From: Vibrio hyugaensis
GTDB lineage: Bacteria > Pseudomonadota > Gammaproteobacteria > Enterobacterales > Vibrionaceae
DNA: 64,000 nucleotides
Assembly (NCBI RefSeq): GCF_002906655.1
Contig: NZ_CP025795.1
Span: 310,001 to 374,000, forward strand
Reading direction: 5' to 3'
Both the position numbers and the translations under genes were made by a program. Shown one piece after another: positions 55,191 through 64,000 of the stretch. The notes under the pieces are model-generated. The model did no database searches, was not told the DNA's origin, and was given only the letters and a program-made list of their open reading frames with translations. Each line of letters starts with the position of its first letter. Position 1 is the first letter of the stretch.

Positions 55191-55865
55191 TTGAGAAAGA
55201 TTAAATCCCTTCTGTTCAATATCTTATTGGTGCTTTTGCTTTTACCAGTGATGCTCGTTGGCATAGTGAAATACGTTGATCCACCAATTTGGGGATGGAA
55301 GATCAGCCGCATGATTTCTCCTCCTGAGGGATTCCCTGAAGAGAGTCAAAATGAATGGGTGCCTTTGAGTGACATTTCTAAGCACATTCAATTGGCTGTG
55401 ATTGCGACAGAAGATCAAAAGTTCCCGACCCATTACGGAGTGGATTTTGATTCCTTATTTAAAGTGATTTCAGAGTCTGGCGAGAACGGTCCTTCTCGCG
55501 GCGCGAGTACGATTACTCAGCAAACTGCAAAGAACGTGTTTCTGTTTCCTTCACACTCTTATGTGCGCAAAGCGTACGAGCTTTATTTTGCTCTGCTGAT
55601 GGAAGCGATGTGGAGTAAAGAACGCATTCTTGAAGTGTATTTGAATGTGGTGGAGTTTGGGCCGGGTATTTATGGGGCGGAAGCCGCTGCGCAAAACTAC
55701 TTTGGTATTCCTGCTAAACAACTTTCGATGCGCCAAGCAGCAAGGCTTGCAGTAGTGCTGCCAAACCCTTATCGCATCAAAGTCTATCCTCAGACTTCTT
55801 ACACCATCAGCCGCGTCAATTGGGCGATGAGACAAATGCGTAATCTTGGTAGCGTGCAGCTTTAA
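55191..55865 (+). CDS. mtgA: Monofunctional peptidoglycan glycosyltransferase MtgA
   Basis: Polymerises lipid II glycan strands in the periplasm. 224 aa from TTG 55191, preceded by AGG; TTG 55161 is an alternative start. One N-terminal membrane helix (LFNILLVLLLLPVMLVGIV) is followed by a GT51 domain: catalytic Glu in IATEDQKFPTHYG, then RGASTITQQTAKNVFL, KERILEVYLNVVEFG and GAEAAAQNYFG. No transpeptidase domain. Its place between glgB and malS looks unrelated to starch metabolism. Confidence 0.9.
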   Translation: MRKIKSLLFNILLVLLLLPVMLVGIVKYVDPPIWGWKISRMISPPEGFPEESQNEWVPLSDISKHIQLAVIATEDQKFPTHYGVDFDSLFKVISESGENGPSRGASTITQQTAKNVFLFPSHSYVRKAYELYFALLMEAMWSKERILEVYLNVVEFGPGIYGAEAAAQNYFGIPAKQLSMRQAARLAVVLPNPYRIKVYPQTSYTISRVNWAMRQMRNLGSVQL

Positions 55866-56045
55866 ACTCCCTTTTCCCCTGTTCATAAATAGAACTACGC
55901 CCCAATAAAAGCAAAATGTGAAGTGTCACAAGCTTTAGGGCGTAGCCTTTCAGAATGATGTGCTCAGTTTTTCATCCATTTACTATTAGTGTGAATAAAA
56001 CTACAACACGAATACTGCGCCTATGCGCAACCAATGGACTGAACG

Positions 56046-58106
56046 ATGAAACTGAATCTGATTACGACTACCTTATTGCTTGCATCGGCAAGTGCCATCG
56101 CCGAGCCAAACATCACCATTTCTACCACAACCAACAGCCGTGACTTTCCTTTAAGTGCAGAGCAGCCTCTGGTTGTACCATTAACCAAAGATGGCTATAC
56201 GCTCAAAATCACAGGTGTTGAAGGCGACTGTGTGGCGCCTGATGGTCAGAAGGTCAAATTCAACAAACCTATCGCGCTGAACTGTGGAAAGCCAACAGAA
56301 CTGCCGTTAAAAATCCGTTTTACTGGCGATTACTCTTTTGCTTTTGATGCGGAAGCGAAAACACTGCGCTTCAAGCGAGAACCTAAGAAAGCCGCGAAGA
56401 CAGAATTCAAACGCCCAATCCCACAAGTGCAATGTGAGGTTTACCAAGGCGGCGAGGTCACCATCGCGTTAGGTGACAGTTTCCCAGATGGCACCAAGTT
56501 GCGTGATGCCTATTCTGGTCAAATGGTCGAAGTAAAAGATCAGCAAGTATCGCTGACGCCAAGTAAAGACTCAGGCGGTTTGGTGCTGCTAGAGCCAGTA
56601 AAGAAAACCAAAGAGGCAGTACCGTTTGATTACCGCAATGCCAACATTTACTTCGTGATGGTCGACCGTTTTAACAACGCCGATAAGAGCAATGACAACA
56701 GCTATGGGCGCAAGAAAGACGGCAAAGAAGAGATTGGTACCTTCCACGGTGGTGACCTAAAAGGTGTGATCGAAAAGCTAGATTACATCAAGAGCCTAGG
56801 TACAGATGTGATTTGGTTGTCGCCAATCGTTGAGCAAGTGCATGGTTTTGTGGGCGGCGGCGATAGCGGCTCATTCCCGTTTTACGCTTACCACGGCTAC
56901 TGGACACGTGACTTTACCAAGATTGATGAAAACTTCGGTAACGAAGATGACCTTAAAAGGCTGGTGGCAGAGGCGCATAAGCGTGGTCTCAAAGTCTTGA
57001 TGGATGCAGTCATCAACCACACTGGTTACTCGACGTTAGCCGATTTGCAATTTGATGGTATTGAGGTGTTAAAACCAGATGCTGACCTACCTAAGAAGTG
57101 GGGTGATTGGCAACCAAAAGCCGGCGAAAATTGGCATAGTTACCACCAGAATATTGATTACCAGAGTCCAAACTGGTCGAAATGGTGGGGCGGTGACTGG
57201 GTAAGAACCGGTTTACCGGACTACCCAGCACCGGGCAGCAGCGATATCACTATGTCATTGGCGGGCTTACCTGACTTTATCACTGAATCAGACAAAGCCG
57301 TGAAGCCTGCGCAATGGCTATTGGATAACCCAGGCACTCGCGTAGAAGCGCGTGACAACTACACCGTCTCAGATTACCTCATTGAGTGGCAAACTGATTG
57401 GGTGAAACGCTTTGGTATTGATGGTTACCGTGTCGATACGGTGAAGCACGTTGAAGGTGATGTGTGGAAGCGTTTAAAAGAAGAAGCGTCGAGCAGCCTT
57501 GAGCAGTGGCGTAAAGAGAACGGAAAACCGGGTCAACCATTCTGGTTGATGGGTGAAGTATGGGGACATACTGCTTATCGCAGCCCATATTTTGACGATG
57601 GTTTTGATGCGTTGATTAACTTCGACATGCAGAAGAAGCTAGACAAAGGCGCAGCGTGTTTCAGCCAAATGGCAGACACTTACCAAAGCTATGCGAACAC
57701 AATCAATACTGAGAAAGATTTCAATCCGGTGAGCTACATGTCTTCTCACGATACCGAACTGTTCTTCTCTCGTTTCAAAGACTATGGCATGCAGCGTAAT
57801 GCCGCGAATGCACTGCTTTTGAGCCCAGGTGCTGTTCAGGTTTATTACGGTGACGAAGTTGGTCGTAACATTGGTCCTTACGCAGACGATTTCCATCAAG
57901 GCACACGCTCTGACATGGTATGGAAACTGTCAGATGAGAAGCAAGCATTGCTTAAACATTGGCAAACACTTGGTCAGTTCCGTAAAGCGCACCCAGCGAT
58001 TGGTGCGGGTCAGCACCAAGTGATTGAACAAGAAGGTGCGTATGTGTTCTCTCGTTCACTTGGCAATGACAAAGTCGTTGTCGCGTATGTTGGTCGTGAG
58101 AAATAA
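56046..58106 (+). CDS. malS: Periplasmic alpha-amylase MalS
   Basis: Hydrolyses maltodextrins in the periplasm. 686 aa with a signal peptide (ends SASAIA) and closely co-linear with E. coli MalS, including NIYFVMVDRFNN, IGTFHGGDLKGV and VGGGDSGSFPFYAYHGYW. Catalytic residues: DAVINHTG (Asp320), nucleophile in GYRVDTVKH (Asp464), acid/base in LMGEVWGH (Glu504) and SSHDTEL. Cysteines in the N-terminal part (GDCVAPDG, ALNCGK, VQCEVY) suit disulfide bonds. GGA precedes the ATG by seven bases. No clear MalT box was found upstream. Confidence 0.95.
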   Translation: MKLNLITTTLLLASASAIAEPNITISTTTNSRDFPLSAEQPLVVPLTKDGYTLKITGVEGDCVAPDGQKVKFNKPIALNCGKPTELPLKIRFTGDYSFAFDAEAKTLRFKREPKKAAKTEFKRPIPQVQCEVYQGGEVTIALGDSFPDGTKLRDAYSGQMVEVKDQQVSLTPSKDSGGLVLLEPVKKTKEAVPFDYRNANIYFVMVDRFNNADKSNDNSYGRKKDGKEEIGTFHGGDLKGVIEKLDYIKSLGTDVIWLSPIVEQVHGFVGGGDSGSFPFYAYHGYWTRDFTKIDENFGNEDDLKRLVAEAHKRGLKVLMDAVINHTGYSTLADLQFDGIEVLKPDADLPKKWGDWQPKAGENWHSYHQNIDYQSPNWSKWWGGDWVRTGLPDYPAPGSSDITMSLAGLPDFITESDKAVKPAQWLLDNPGTRVEARDNYTVSDYLIEWQTDWVKRFGIDGYRVDTVKHVEGDVWKRLKEEASSSLEQWRKENGKPGQPFWLMGEVWGHTAYRSPYFDDGFDALINFDMQKKLDKGAACFSQMADTYQSYANTINTEKDFNPVSYMSSHDTELFFSRFKDYGMQRNAANALLLSPGAVQVYYGDEVGRNIGPYADDFHQGTRSDMVWKLSDEKQALLKHWQTLGQFRKAHPAIGAGQHQVIEQEGAYVFSRSLGNDKVVVAYVGREK

Positions 58107-58121
58107 ATGACACTACGGCAT

Positions 58122-58154
58122 CAGCCCCTTCTCGCTTGATTGTGGGAAGGGGCT
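58122..58154. terminator. Hairpin between malS and the convergent MFS gene
   Basis: Nine-base stem AGCCCCTTC/GAAGGGGCT without a T run on either strand. Weak as a terminator; may stop convergent transcripts. Confidence 0.5.
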
Positions 58155-58194
58155 GCGTGAGTGCTAATAGGTTTTTCTTCCTAGATAGTCGTAT

Positions 58195-59367
58195 TTAAAA
58201 ATCAATATCAGAGGTTTTGAAAGTAACCAGTCCAACAAGATATTTGATGATGGATATGACACAAGCAATGCCAGCACAGCCAATTAAAGTCATCGCTAAA
58301 TCACCAAACTCAGCGGCTCTGTGAAGGCCAAATCCGATTACCAGATAATAGAACAAGCCTAATAGTGCCCCTGCACTCCCTAAGTGATCGCGATAGTGAG
58401 TTAACGCACCGCTTAAGAGGTTTGGAATAGCCAGTCCAAATGATAGGGAAACCAATACCACAGGGATGAAAAACCAAACTGACTCTTGCATGATGAATAC
58501 ACCAAATCCGCCAATCAAAAGTAGCCACGATGCAAACATCACAATCTTTTCGTGACTTAAATGCATGCGTATTAACTTCATATTGATGACAGAACCTAAT
58601 ACAGAACCCAGTGCGAGTATGAACCCTGTATTGCCGAAAAAGTTAACGCTTGCGCCCAGTTTTTCAAACATAAATGGTGCGATGCTGTAATAAGAAAACA
58701 GCGCGATATTAAACAACCCTACCATGAGTGTGATGTACCAGATGTGCGCATCGGTCAGCATCTTTATACCGACGGATAACAGGCTATCTTTTTTGGTGTG
58801 TACTGGCTTTGTCTCTGGCAATTTGAACAACGACCAAACCAACAGTGCAATGATGAACACGACCATGGCGATGAAAACCCATTGGTATCCGCCGAATGAT
58901 GTTAGCCAACTGCCAGCCAACATTCCGATCACAGGGCTAATGCCGATCGATGTTCCAACAATCGAAAAAACGTGGCTGAGCTCTTTACCATGATAGCCAT
59001 CACGAATGATGGTTTGCGTGCAGACAGAACCAACCGCCGCTCCAAAAGCGCAGCAACCAAAACCAGTTAGCAGCAAATTGAATGTTGGTGCGAGCATGGT
59101 AAAAATGGCCGCAATAATAAAGACGATAAGCCCTAGTATCGTTGATACTCTTCGACCTATGACGTCACACATTCTTCCCCAAAAAACCACACCAAACGCA
59201 AAAGCGACAAAGAAAATGGACATCGCTTGTGCGGCTTCATTGCTACTGACGCCAAACGTACTTTTCACGGAAGTCAGTGCAGGGCTGTACATTGTCTCGA
59301 TGATCTGTGGAAACATTAAGAGCACAACAGCCAACGGAATGGACACTTTTTCTATTAATTTATTCAT
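58195..59367 (-). CDS. MFS drug-efflux transporter (Bcr/CflA type)
   Basis: 390 aa from the ATG at 59367 (the frame is open to 59499); 12 transmembrane helices. DHA1-family signatures: YSPALTSVKSTFGVSS in the first loop, GRMCDVIGRRVSTILGL (motif A) and RDGYHGKELSHVFSIVG followed by SPVIGMLAGSWL (motif C). It should export a drug or metabolite by proton antiport. It is divergent from the AraC-type gene at 59560, which is the likely regulator. Substrate unknown. Confidence 0.85.
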   Translation of the reverse strand: MNKLIEKVSIPLAVVLLMFPQIIETMYSPALTSVKSTFGVSSNEAAQAMSIFFVAFAFGVVFWGRMCDVIGRRVSTILGLIVFIIAAIFTMLAPTFNLLLTGFGCCAFGAAVGSVCTQTIIRDGYHGKELSHVFSIVGTSIGISPVIGMLAGSWLTSFGGYQWVFIAMVVFIIALLVWSLFKLPETKPVHTKKDSLLSVGIKMLTDAHIWYITLMVGLFNIALFSYYSIAPFMFEKLGASVNFFGNTGFILALGSVLGSVINMKLIRMHLSHEKIVMFASWLLLIGGFGVFIMQESVWFFIPVVLVSLSFGLAIPNLLSGALTHYRDHLGSAGALLGLFYYLVIGFGLHRAAEFGDLAMTLIGCAGIACVISIIKYLVGLVTFKTSDIDF

Positions 59368-59559
59368 TGTTAAGTTCTCAAAAATACCTCTATTGCTGAG
59401 CGTCGTTTGAACATTTAGCGTGATGTTGAGTGAACGACATTCGATTACGTGTTTCACGTTTCTTGGTTTACGTGATGCAGCAAAGTATATCTGTGCCATG
59501 CTTTGGCTTTATAATGAGAATCAAACACAAAATATCGAAATAAGGACAGGTTGATTTCA

Positions 59560-60360
59560 ATGGCATTACTTTCGAAAGGTGATCATTTTTGTGCTGATGA
59601 ACACGATGGATTGGTCATTGGCGTCGCTGTCGAGGTATCGGATCATGATTCAGGTGTTCATTTCCATGCGAAAGACCAATTACTTTCATCACAACATGGT
59701 TGCATGACGATAACGCTTGAGGACGTCAAGTATGTGTTGCCACCTATGAGAGCAGCATGGATTCCTAAAGGGGTATCACACAACGCTCAGTCTACGAATG
59801 TGGCACAATACCGTTCTCTCTATTTTGACCCGTCATTGACAGAGCGTTTGCCGCGGAAGATTCGAATTTTCGATGTGACGCCTCTGATGAGAATCTTGAT
59901 CGAAAGGATGTCTTTCTGGCCATTTGATAAACCTGAAAGTGAACAGGTCAATACCCTGAATTTATTTATAGAAGAGCTTAACAATTCTGAAGATGTCTAT
60001 TTACAATTGCCGTTACCTAAAGATTATCGATTACAGTCGTGGATCGCGAAAATCGATGATGAAGCGTTTACAGCGCCTTCTTTGGCTAAGTTAAGCCAAT
60101 TGGTTGGGGCGAGTGAAAAGACGATAACGAGGATCTTTAATCGTGAGACGGGGATGCCGTACCAAAGTTGGCGTCAGCAATGGCGTCTGCTGGGGGCCAT
60201 TGAGTTGTTATCCAGCGGCATGAGGCTATCGGATGTTGCGCATCGGTTGGAGTTTTCAAGTGACAGCGCGTTCATTTACTTTTTCCGCCAAAAGACGGGG
60301 ACCACGCCAATGAGTTACTTAAACAATGAGCCAAGTTTTGGTGGGAGCCAACTCAAATAG
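59560..60360 (+). CDS. AraC-family transcriptional regulator
   Basis: 266 aa from the ATG at 59560 (AGG nine bases upstream). The N-terminal half is a cupin-type sensor (GVHFHAKDQLLSSQHGCMTI, PPMRAAWIPKGVSHNAQ) and the C-terminal half carries two helix-turn-helix motifs (LAKLSQLVGASEKTITRIFNRET and LSDVAHRLEFSSDSAFIYFFRQKTGTTPMSYL). Divergent orientation implies control of the MFS pump. Ligand unknown. Confidence 0.85.
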   Translation: MALLSKGDHFCADEHDGLVIGVAVEVSDHDSGVHFHAKDQLLSSQHGCMTITLEDVKYVLPPMRAAWIPKGVSHNAQSTNVAQYRSLYFDPSLTERLPRKIRIFDVTPLMRILIERMSFWPFDKPESEQVNTLNLFIEELNNSEDVYLQLPLPKDYRLQSWIAKIDDEAFTAPSLAKLSQLVGASEKTITRIFNRETGMPYQSWRQQWRLLGAIELLSSGMRLSDVAHRLEFSSDSAFIYFFRQKTGTTPMSYLNNEPSFGGSQLK

Positions 60361-60401
60361 TCGTCCAATTTCTATTTAGCCTCGTGCTCTTTTGATAAAG
60401 A

Positions 60402-60441
60402 AAAGCCCTTCCCCTTGACGACTCAGGGAAGGGCTTTGTTA
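60402..60441. terminator. Bidirectional terminator
   Basis: Twelve-base stem AAAGCCCTTCCC/GGGAAGGGCTTT between the convergent AraC and DsbA-like genes. Confidence 0.85.
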
Positions 60442-60491
60442 TTTTCGGTTCTTACTTAGCTACTTCAATAGCTATCGGTATCAATCGCTAT

Positions 60492-61209
60492 TTATTTCTT
60501 TAGCTCTTGGTCGATGACTTTCTCAAGCTCTTCGAAAGGTACATAACCCGGAATAACTTGGTCATTAATGATGATCGCTGGTGTGCCACGTAGACCTAGG
60601 CGAGTGAAGTACTCGTAGTTCTTATCCAACAGCGCTTTGGTCTCTTTGTCGTCGACAAGCTGTGCTTCTGTGCCGGTCTTCTTAGCTATTTTTTGTAGTG
60701 AACTAGCATCGTGTGGACCCGGCTTCTTCACCAACAAGTCGTGCACTTCTTTGTACTTGTCATGTTGGTTCTGCCAAACGTTCAATGCGTAACTTGCCGA
60801 GTTGTAACCGTTCTTCTCGTACTGTTCTTTGAACGATACCGTCATGTTCAGCACTTTTACCTGCGGGTATTCTTTCTCTACCTTCACTAACTCACCTTCA
60901 AGGCGTTTACAGAAAGGACAGCTGTAATCGGTCACGTTGATGATCGTCAGCTCTGGGTTCTCTGCACCGAAGTAAGAGTGCTTGCCATCGTTAAGATAGG
61001 CGCGCGCTTCATCCAAAGTCGCGTTAAACGTCTTTTGATAAGCGACGTAGTCTTGTAGGTTTTGATGCAGTGAATCGAGGATCTGCGGGTTTTCTTTCAG
61101 CAATTGAGTAATTTCTTGCAGCTTCTCTTCTGACGTTTTTTCTGCTGCGTGTGAAAATAGAGGTACCAGCGCGATAGCCACAGTTAATAGTGTGCGTGTG
61201 AATTTCATG
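60492..61209 (-). CDS. DsbA-family periplasmic thiol oxidoreductase
   Basis: 238 aa from the ATG at 61209 with AGGAA upstream; the open frame to 61433 is an extension. Signal peptide ends near FSHAAE. It has an N-terminal helical extension (EEKLQEITQLLKENPQILDSL), as in Com1/ScsC-like proteins. The thioredoxin-fold domain has active site DYSCPFCKRLE (CPFC) and cis-Pro loop LRGTPAII. The extension may promote oligomers with isomerase rather than oxidase activity (inference from the family). It lies 90 bases after a small membrane protein on the same strand. Confidence 0.85.
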
Positions 61210-61299
61210 ATATTTCCTAAAACTCTCTTTCTTCGCGGTTTTTGTCGCGAAGTGATTAAAAATAAAACAATTGATTTGGGGATGAATAGCAATCGGGTT

Positions 61300-61668
61300 T
61301 TATTCTCTAAACACACATAGCTTGAGGTGCACCCGATATTTGTCGGGTATCGGCTCGGTATGATGGCGGAAAGCATTACGCTCGGTGCTAGTGATAGATA
61401 GCAAGACGAACGCAAATAGGAATAAGGGCACAATGAAGCTGTCGAGATGGTTTTGTGAAACCTGAATCAGCTTTTCAGACAGTTCACACTGCTTAGTCAG
61501 CCCTTTCTCGCTCTTTTGTTGCTGCGCAGTGGCGTGTTCAGCTGTCACTTGCTCGCCAATCAGAGGGCAAGATTGGTAGAAGCCCGCATTTTTACTTAAA
61601 CAGATCACGATCACCCAAGCTACGAGGGCAAGTGTCCAGCGAGCGATGTTAGATTGTGATCGAAACAA
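61300..61668 (-). CDS. Small two-helix membrane protein upstream of the DsbA-like gene
   Basis: 122 aa, starting at TTG 61668 with AGGG about 11 bases upstream. Two membrane segments (WTLALVAWVIVICLS and FIVPLFLFAFVLLSI) flank a loop of about 55 residues with cysteines (YQSCPLIGEQ, TKQCELSEK). It resembles short proteins of copper-suppression (scs) loci, but I cannot name the family. The loop cysteines and the neighbour suggest a redox partner of the DsbA-like protein. Confidence 0.5.
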   Translation of the reverse strand: MFRSQSNIARWTLALVAWVIVICLSKNAGFYQSCPLIGEQVTAEHATAQQQKSEKGLTKQCELSEKLIQVSQNHLDSFIVPLFLFAFVLLSITSTERNAFRHHTEPIPDKYRVHLKLCVFRE

Positions 61669-61907
61669 AAGGCAAACCCTAGGTGAAACTCTATATATGA
61701 CCGCACAACCCTAAATTAAATTTCATTGGGCTTTTGTTAATTTTTGGTCAGAAAACACCAAATAAGCAACAAAACATGAAGCACGTCGAAGGTGTGGTTA
61801 AATACAATTTTGCTCAAAAGTTAAACATACTTTGTTAAACGTTTGATTCGTACGGATGTTAGATAAATCTACCTTATCTTGGTCATAAATATTTATTATC
61901 TTTTAAA

Positions 61908-61923
61908 TGTGATTTAAATCATA
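61908..61923 (+). promoter_or_regulatory. CRP-like site upstream of yjiH
   Basis: TGTGATTTAAATCATA fits TGTGA-N6-TCACA with one or two changes, about 120 bases before the yjiH start. The rest of 61669-62044 is AT-rich with no gene. Confidence 0.55.
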
Positions 61924-62044
61924 AAATAAAACTTCATAACTGAGTGAGATGATTGTTCGGCAAACGGATTGATTTTGATCATCTCTCTAGCACATTATTC
62001 AAGGGATCATCTATGTGTTCTGTACCACATATATAGGTGAATTT

Positions 62045-62785
62045 ATGACAAGCCCTGTTCATGCTGAACGCAAGGTAACGATTGGGTGTTACATCGCACT
62101 CGCGTTTGCGGTTGTGTTCTTCTCTGGTTTAATGCAATCCAACGAATGGTACGGTGTATTCGACTTTACCACTCTTAATGGCTCTTTCGGTAAAGTTGCG
62201 TACGGCGTAACCGAAGGCGCTGACGGTACGGTACAAGCGGCGACAACGTCTTTCCGCGGTACTGGTGGTAGCGGCGCTCGTGACGGTTTCATTTTTGCAC
62301 TTACTTTGATTCCAACCGTTATGTTCGCATTAGGTATGATCAACGTTCTTGAGCACTACGGTGCACTTGAAGCAGCTCGCAAGCTTCTTACTCCTCTTCT
62401 ACGTCCTCTAATGGGCATCCCTGGTAACTCTGGTTTGGCTCTGATTGCTTCTCTACAAAGTACCGATGCAGGTGCGGCAATGACGCGTCAGCTAAAAGAT
62501 GAAGGTCACCTAACTAAGCGTGAAACGGACGTATTTACGATGTTCCAGTTCACTGCGGGTGCAACTATCGTGAACTTCTTCTCATCGGGTGCGGTACTGT
62601 TCACGTTGACGATGGCTGACGGCTCTCTAGCGGTAACGTCTTCTATTGGCTTGGCGGTTGTGGTGATGTTCGCATTCAAGATCGTTGGCGCGAACCTGTT
62701 CCGTATCTACCTGAACATGACTGAAGGTAAAGAAGATAAGCAAGACCAAAACAAATCTGAGAACCTAAAAGAGGAGACGGCATAA
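62045..62785 (+). CDS. yjiH: YjiH-family nucleoside-recognition (Gate) membrane protein
   Basis: 246 aa from the ATG at 62045 (AGGTGA upstream; a GTG at 62015 is in frame). About five to six helices with Gate-domain features (LIPTVMFALGMINVLEHYGALEAARKLL, GIPGNSGLALIASLQSTDAGAAMTRQL). It pairs with YjiG, and the stop overlaps the yjiG start by one base. With the peptidase downstream it may form an uptake-and-hydrolysis unit, as yjiHG sits next to the isoaspartyl dipeptidase gene iadA in E. coli. Function unproven. Confidence 0.8.
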   Translation: MTSPVHAERKVTIGCYIALAFAVVFFSGLMQSNEWYGVFDFTTLNGSFGKVAYGVTEGADGTVQAATTSFRGTGGSGARDGFIFALTLIPTVMFALGMINVLEHYGALEAARKLLTPLLRPLMGIPGNSGLALIASLQSTDAGAAMTRQLKDEGHLTKRETDVFTMFQFTAGATIVNFFSSGAVLFTLTMADGSLAVTSSIGLAVVVMFAFKIVGANLFRIYLNMTEGKEDKQDQNKSENLKEETA

Positions 62786-63252
62786 TGGGTGACGTTAAAG
62801 CGAAAAAACCAATGGTGACGGATATCTTCGTCGAAGGTGCTAAGAAAGGTTGGGTGATTGCGACTACCTCTACGGTTCCTAACGTATTGATGGCGTTCGT
62901 TATCATCAAAGCGCTGCAAATCACTGGCGCGCTGGATCTGATGGGTACTGTGTTCTCTCCAATCATGGCGGTGTTTGGTCTTCCTGGTGAAGCGGCAGCC
63001 GTTCTTATCGGCGCTTGGATGTCGATGGGCGGCGCAGTGGGTGTGGTTATCACGTTGTTTGACCAAGGTATCCTTAACGGCACGCACATTGCGATTCTAG
63101 CGCCTGCTATCTACCTTATGGGTTCTCAAGTTCAGTACATGGGTCGTATCATGGGTCCAATCGGTACTGAAGGTCGTTACATCCCAGTTATGATTGCAAT
63201 CTCAGTATTGAACGCGTTTGGCGCAATGCTGGTGATGAATCTGTTTGTCTAG
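62785..63252 (+). CDS. yjiG: YjiG-family membrane protein
   Basis: 155 aa, about four helices. Gate/spore-maturation-B-like: KKGWVIATTSTVPNVLMAFVII, FGLPGEAAAVLIGAWMSMGGAVGV and YLMGSQVQYMGRIMGP. The ATG overlaps the yjiH stop (TAATG), indicating translational coupling and a probable heteromeric transporter. Confidence 0.85.
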   Translation: MGDVKAKKPMVTDIFVEGAKKGWVIATTSTVPNVLMAFVIIKALQITGALDLMGTVFSPIMAVFGLPGEAAAVLIGAWMSMGGAVGVVITLFDQGILNGTHIAILAPAIYLMGSQVQYMGRIMGPIGTEGRYIPVMIAISVLNAFGAMLVMNLFV

Positions 63253-63261
63253 GAGTGAGTC

Positions 63262-64000
63262 ATGCAATTCTCTCTAAATGAATATCTAGAAGAGCTACGT
63301 CCGCTGATTAATGTGGATTGTGGTACTTACACCACTGATGGTATCGAGTTCATCGCTTCTCAATTTGAAGAGAAGTATCAAGCGATGTCAGGTTGGAGCG
63401 TAAAACGCATCGACTGTGGTAGAGCGGGCATCGGTCTTGAAGTTCGAAACAAGCCGGAAGCTGAACAAATCGACGTGATGCTGATTGGTCACATGGATAC
63501 CGTGTTCCCTGTTGGAACGGCTGAGCTTCGTCCAATGTCTCAAGATGCAGAGAAAGCCTACGGTCCAGGTGTGTCTGACATGAAATCTGGTTTGCTGAAC
63601 ATCGTATACGCGATGCGCAATCTAGACCAAGCGGTGTTGGATAAGTTGTCTATCGCTATCTGCATGAACCCAGATGAAGAGACAGGCTCTCTGGACTCTG
63701 TTGATTGGATTCAATCAGTTGCGAAAAATGCTAAGAATGTACTGGTTGCTGAAGCGGCACGTGCAGACGGTGGTTTAGTTAAAGCGCGTAAAGGCATGGC
63801 TCGCTACAAAATGACCTTCAACGGCGTTGCAGCTCACGCAGGTAACGAGCCAGAAAATGGTCGTAGCGCAATCACTGAGATGGCGAACTGGATCTTGGCA
63901 GTCAATGCAATGACGAACTTTGAATCTGGCACCACGTTGAACGTCGGTATTGTCTCTGGTGGTAACGGCGCGAATATCGTCCCTGAACACGCTGAAGCGA
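63262..64000 (+). CDS. M20-family metallopeptidase, cut by window end
   Basis: 246 codons visible, no stop before base 64000. Carboxypeptidase G2/ArgE-like: metal site GHMDTVFP, bridging Asp in GPGVSDMKSGLLN, catalytic Glu pair NPDEETGS, then the dimerisation domain (VAAHAGNEPENGRSAI). AGGAG lies shortly before the ATG, nine bases after yjiG, so it is the third gene of the yjiHG unit. It probably hydrolyses a dipeptide or N-acyl amino acid imported by YjiHG. Confidence 0.85.
   Translation, partial: MQFSLNEYLEELRPLINVDCGTYTTDGIEFIASQFEEKYQAMSGWSVKRIDCGRAGIGLEVRNKPEAEQIDVMLIGHMDTVFPVGTAELRPMSQDAEKAYGPGVSDMKSGLLNIVYAMRNLDQAVLDKLSIAICMNPDEETGSLDSVDWIQSVAKNAKNVLVAEAARADGGLVKARKGMARYKMTFNGVAAHAGNEPENGRSAITEMANWILAVNAMTNFESGTTLNVGIVSGGNGANIVPEHAEA

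Noticed and set aside
55917..55930. TGTGA...TCACA palindrome upstream of malS
   Set aside because: The spacer is four bases instead of six, so it is a poor CRP site. Left out of the features.

Overview
This window looks like Vibrio DNA, most likely from the Harveyi clade (V. alginolyticus / V. parahaemolyticus / V. campbellii type) and probably from the second chromosome. The evidence is a textbook Qrr quorum-sensing small RNA with a sigma-54 promoter and LuxO sites, a complete vibrio-style maltose regulon, a DUF368/PopT homologue, and the codon and motif character throughout. The species was not determined. No rRNA, tRNA, CRISPR or insertion sequence was seen.

Layout. 1-1709: diguanylate cyclase cut by the window edge. 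1.9-15.2 kb: first starch/maltodextrin block (glgX, lamB, malM, a small lipoprotein, a GH13 lipoprotein, an endonuclease I-type secreted nuclease, and the secreted pullulanase pulA). 15.6-23.1 kb: a Sel1-repeat protein, a small HTH/zinc-ribbon regulator, the speF-potE ornithine decarboxylation operon, an orphan AbrB-like protein and pdxY. 23.1-37.5 kb, all on the minus strand: an accessory island. It holds a PAAR-like/VasX-type type VI secretion effector with its small tip-like partner, four tandem paralogous membrane proteins that look like immunity proteins (one frameshifted), then a CDP-alcohol phosphatidyltransferase / CdsA / PlsC phospholipid gene set, and an orphan pilin-like gene. 37.9-43.8 kb: sstT, rsgA with an unusual leader, a stand-alone PTS EIIB domain, a SCO/PCuAC copper-delivery operon and popT-like DUF368. 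44.1-58.1 kb: a qrr sRNA and the second maltose block (malT, malP, malQ, glgB, mtgA, malS). 58.2-64 kb: an MFS pump with a divergent AraC regulator, a DsbA-like protein, yjiH-yjiG and a truncated M20 peptidase.

How the genes work together. Secreted pullulanase and amylases cut alpha-glucans. LamB admits maltodextrins, MalS trims them in the periplasm, and MalP/MalQ feed glucose-1-phosphate and glucose to glycolysis. GlgB and GlgX build and debranch glycogen. MalT-box arrays (GGA-T/G-GA) lie upstream of lamB, pulA and malP, and in all three the main boxes have the same orientation relative to the gene. Three CRP-like sites lie between malT and malP. The transporter malEFGK is not in the window.

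The part most worth a second look is 24.6-37.7 kb. A predicted pore-forming T6SS effector operon with a Fur-box match in its promoter region is followed by an array of divergent immunity-like paralogues and then by phospholipid-synthesis genes on the same strand. No T6SS structural genes are present, so it would be an orphan effector/immunity island.
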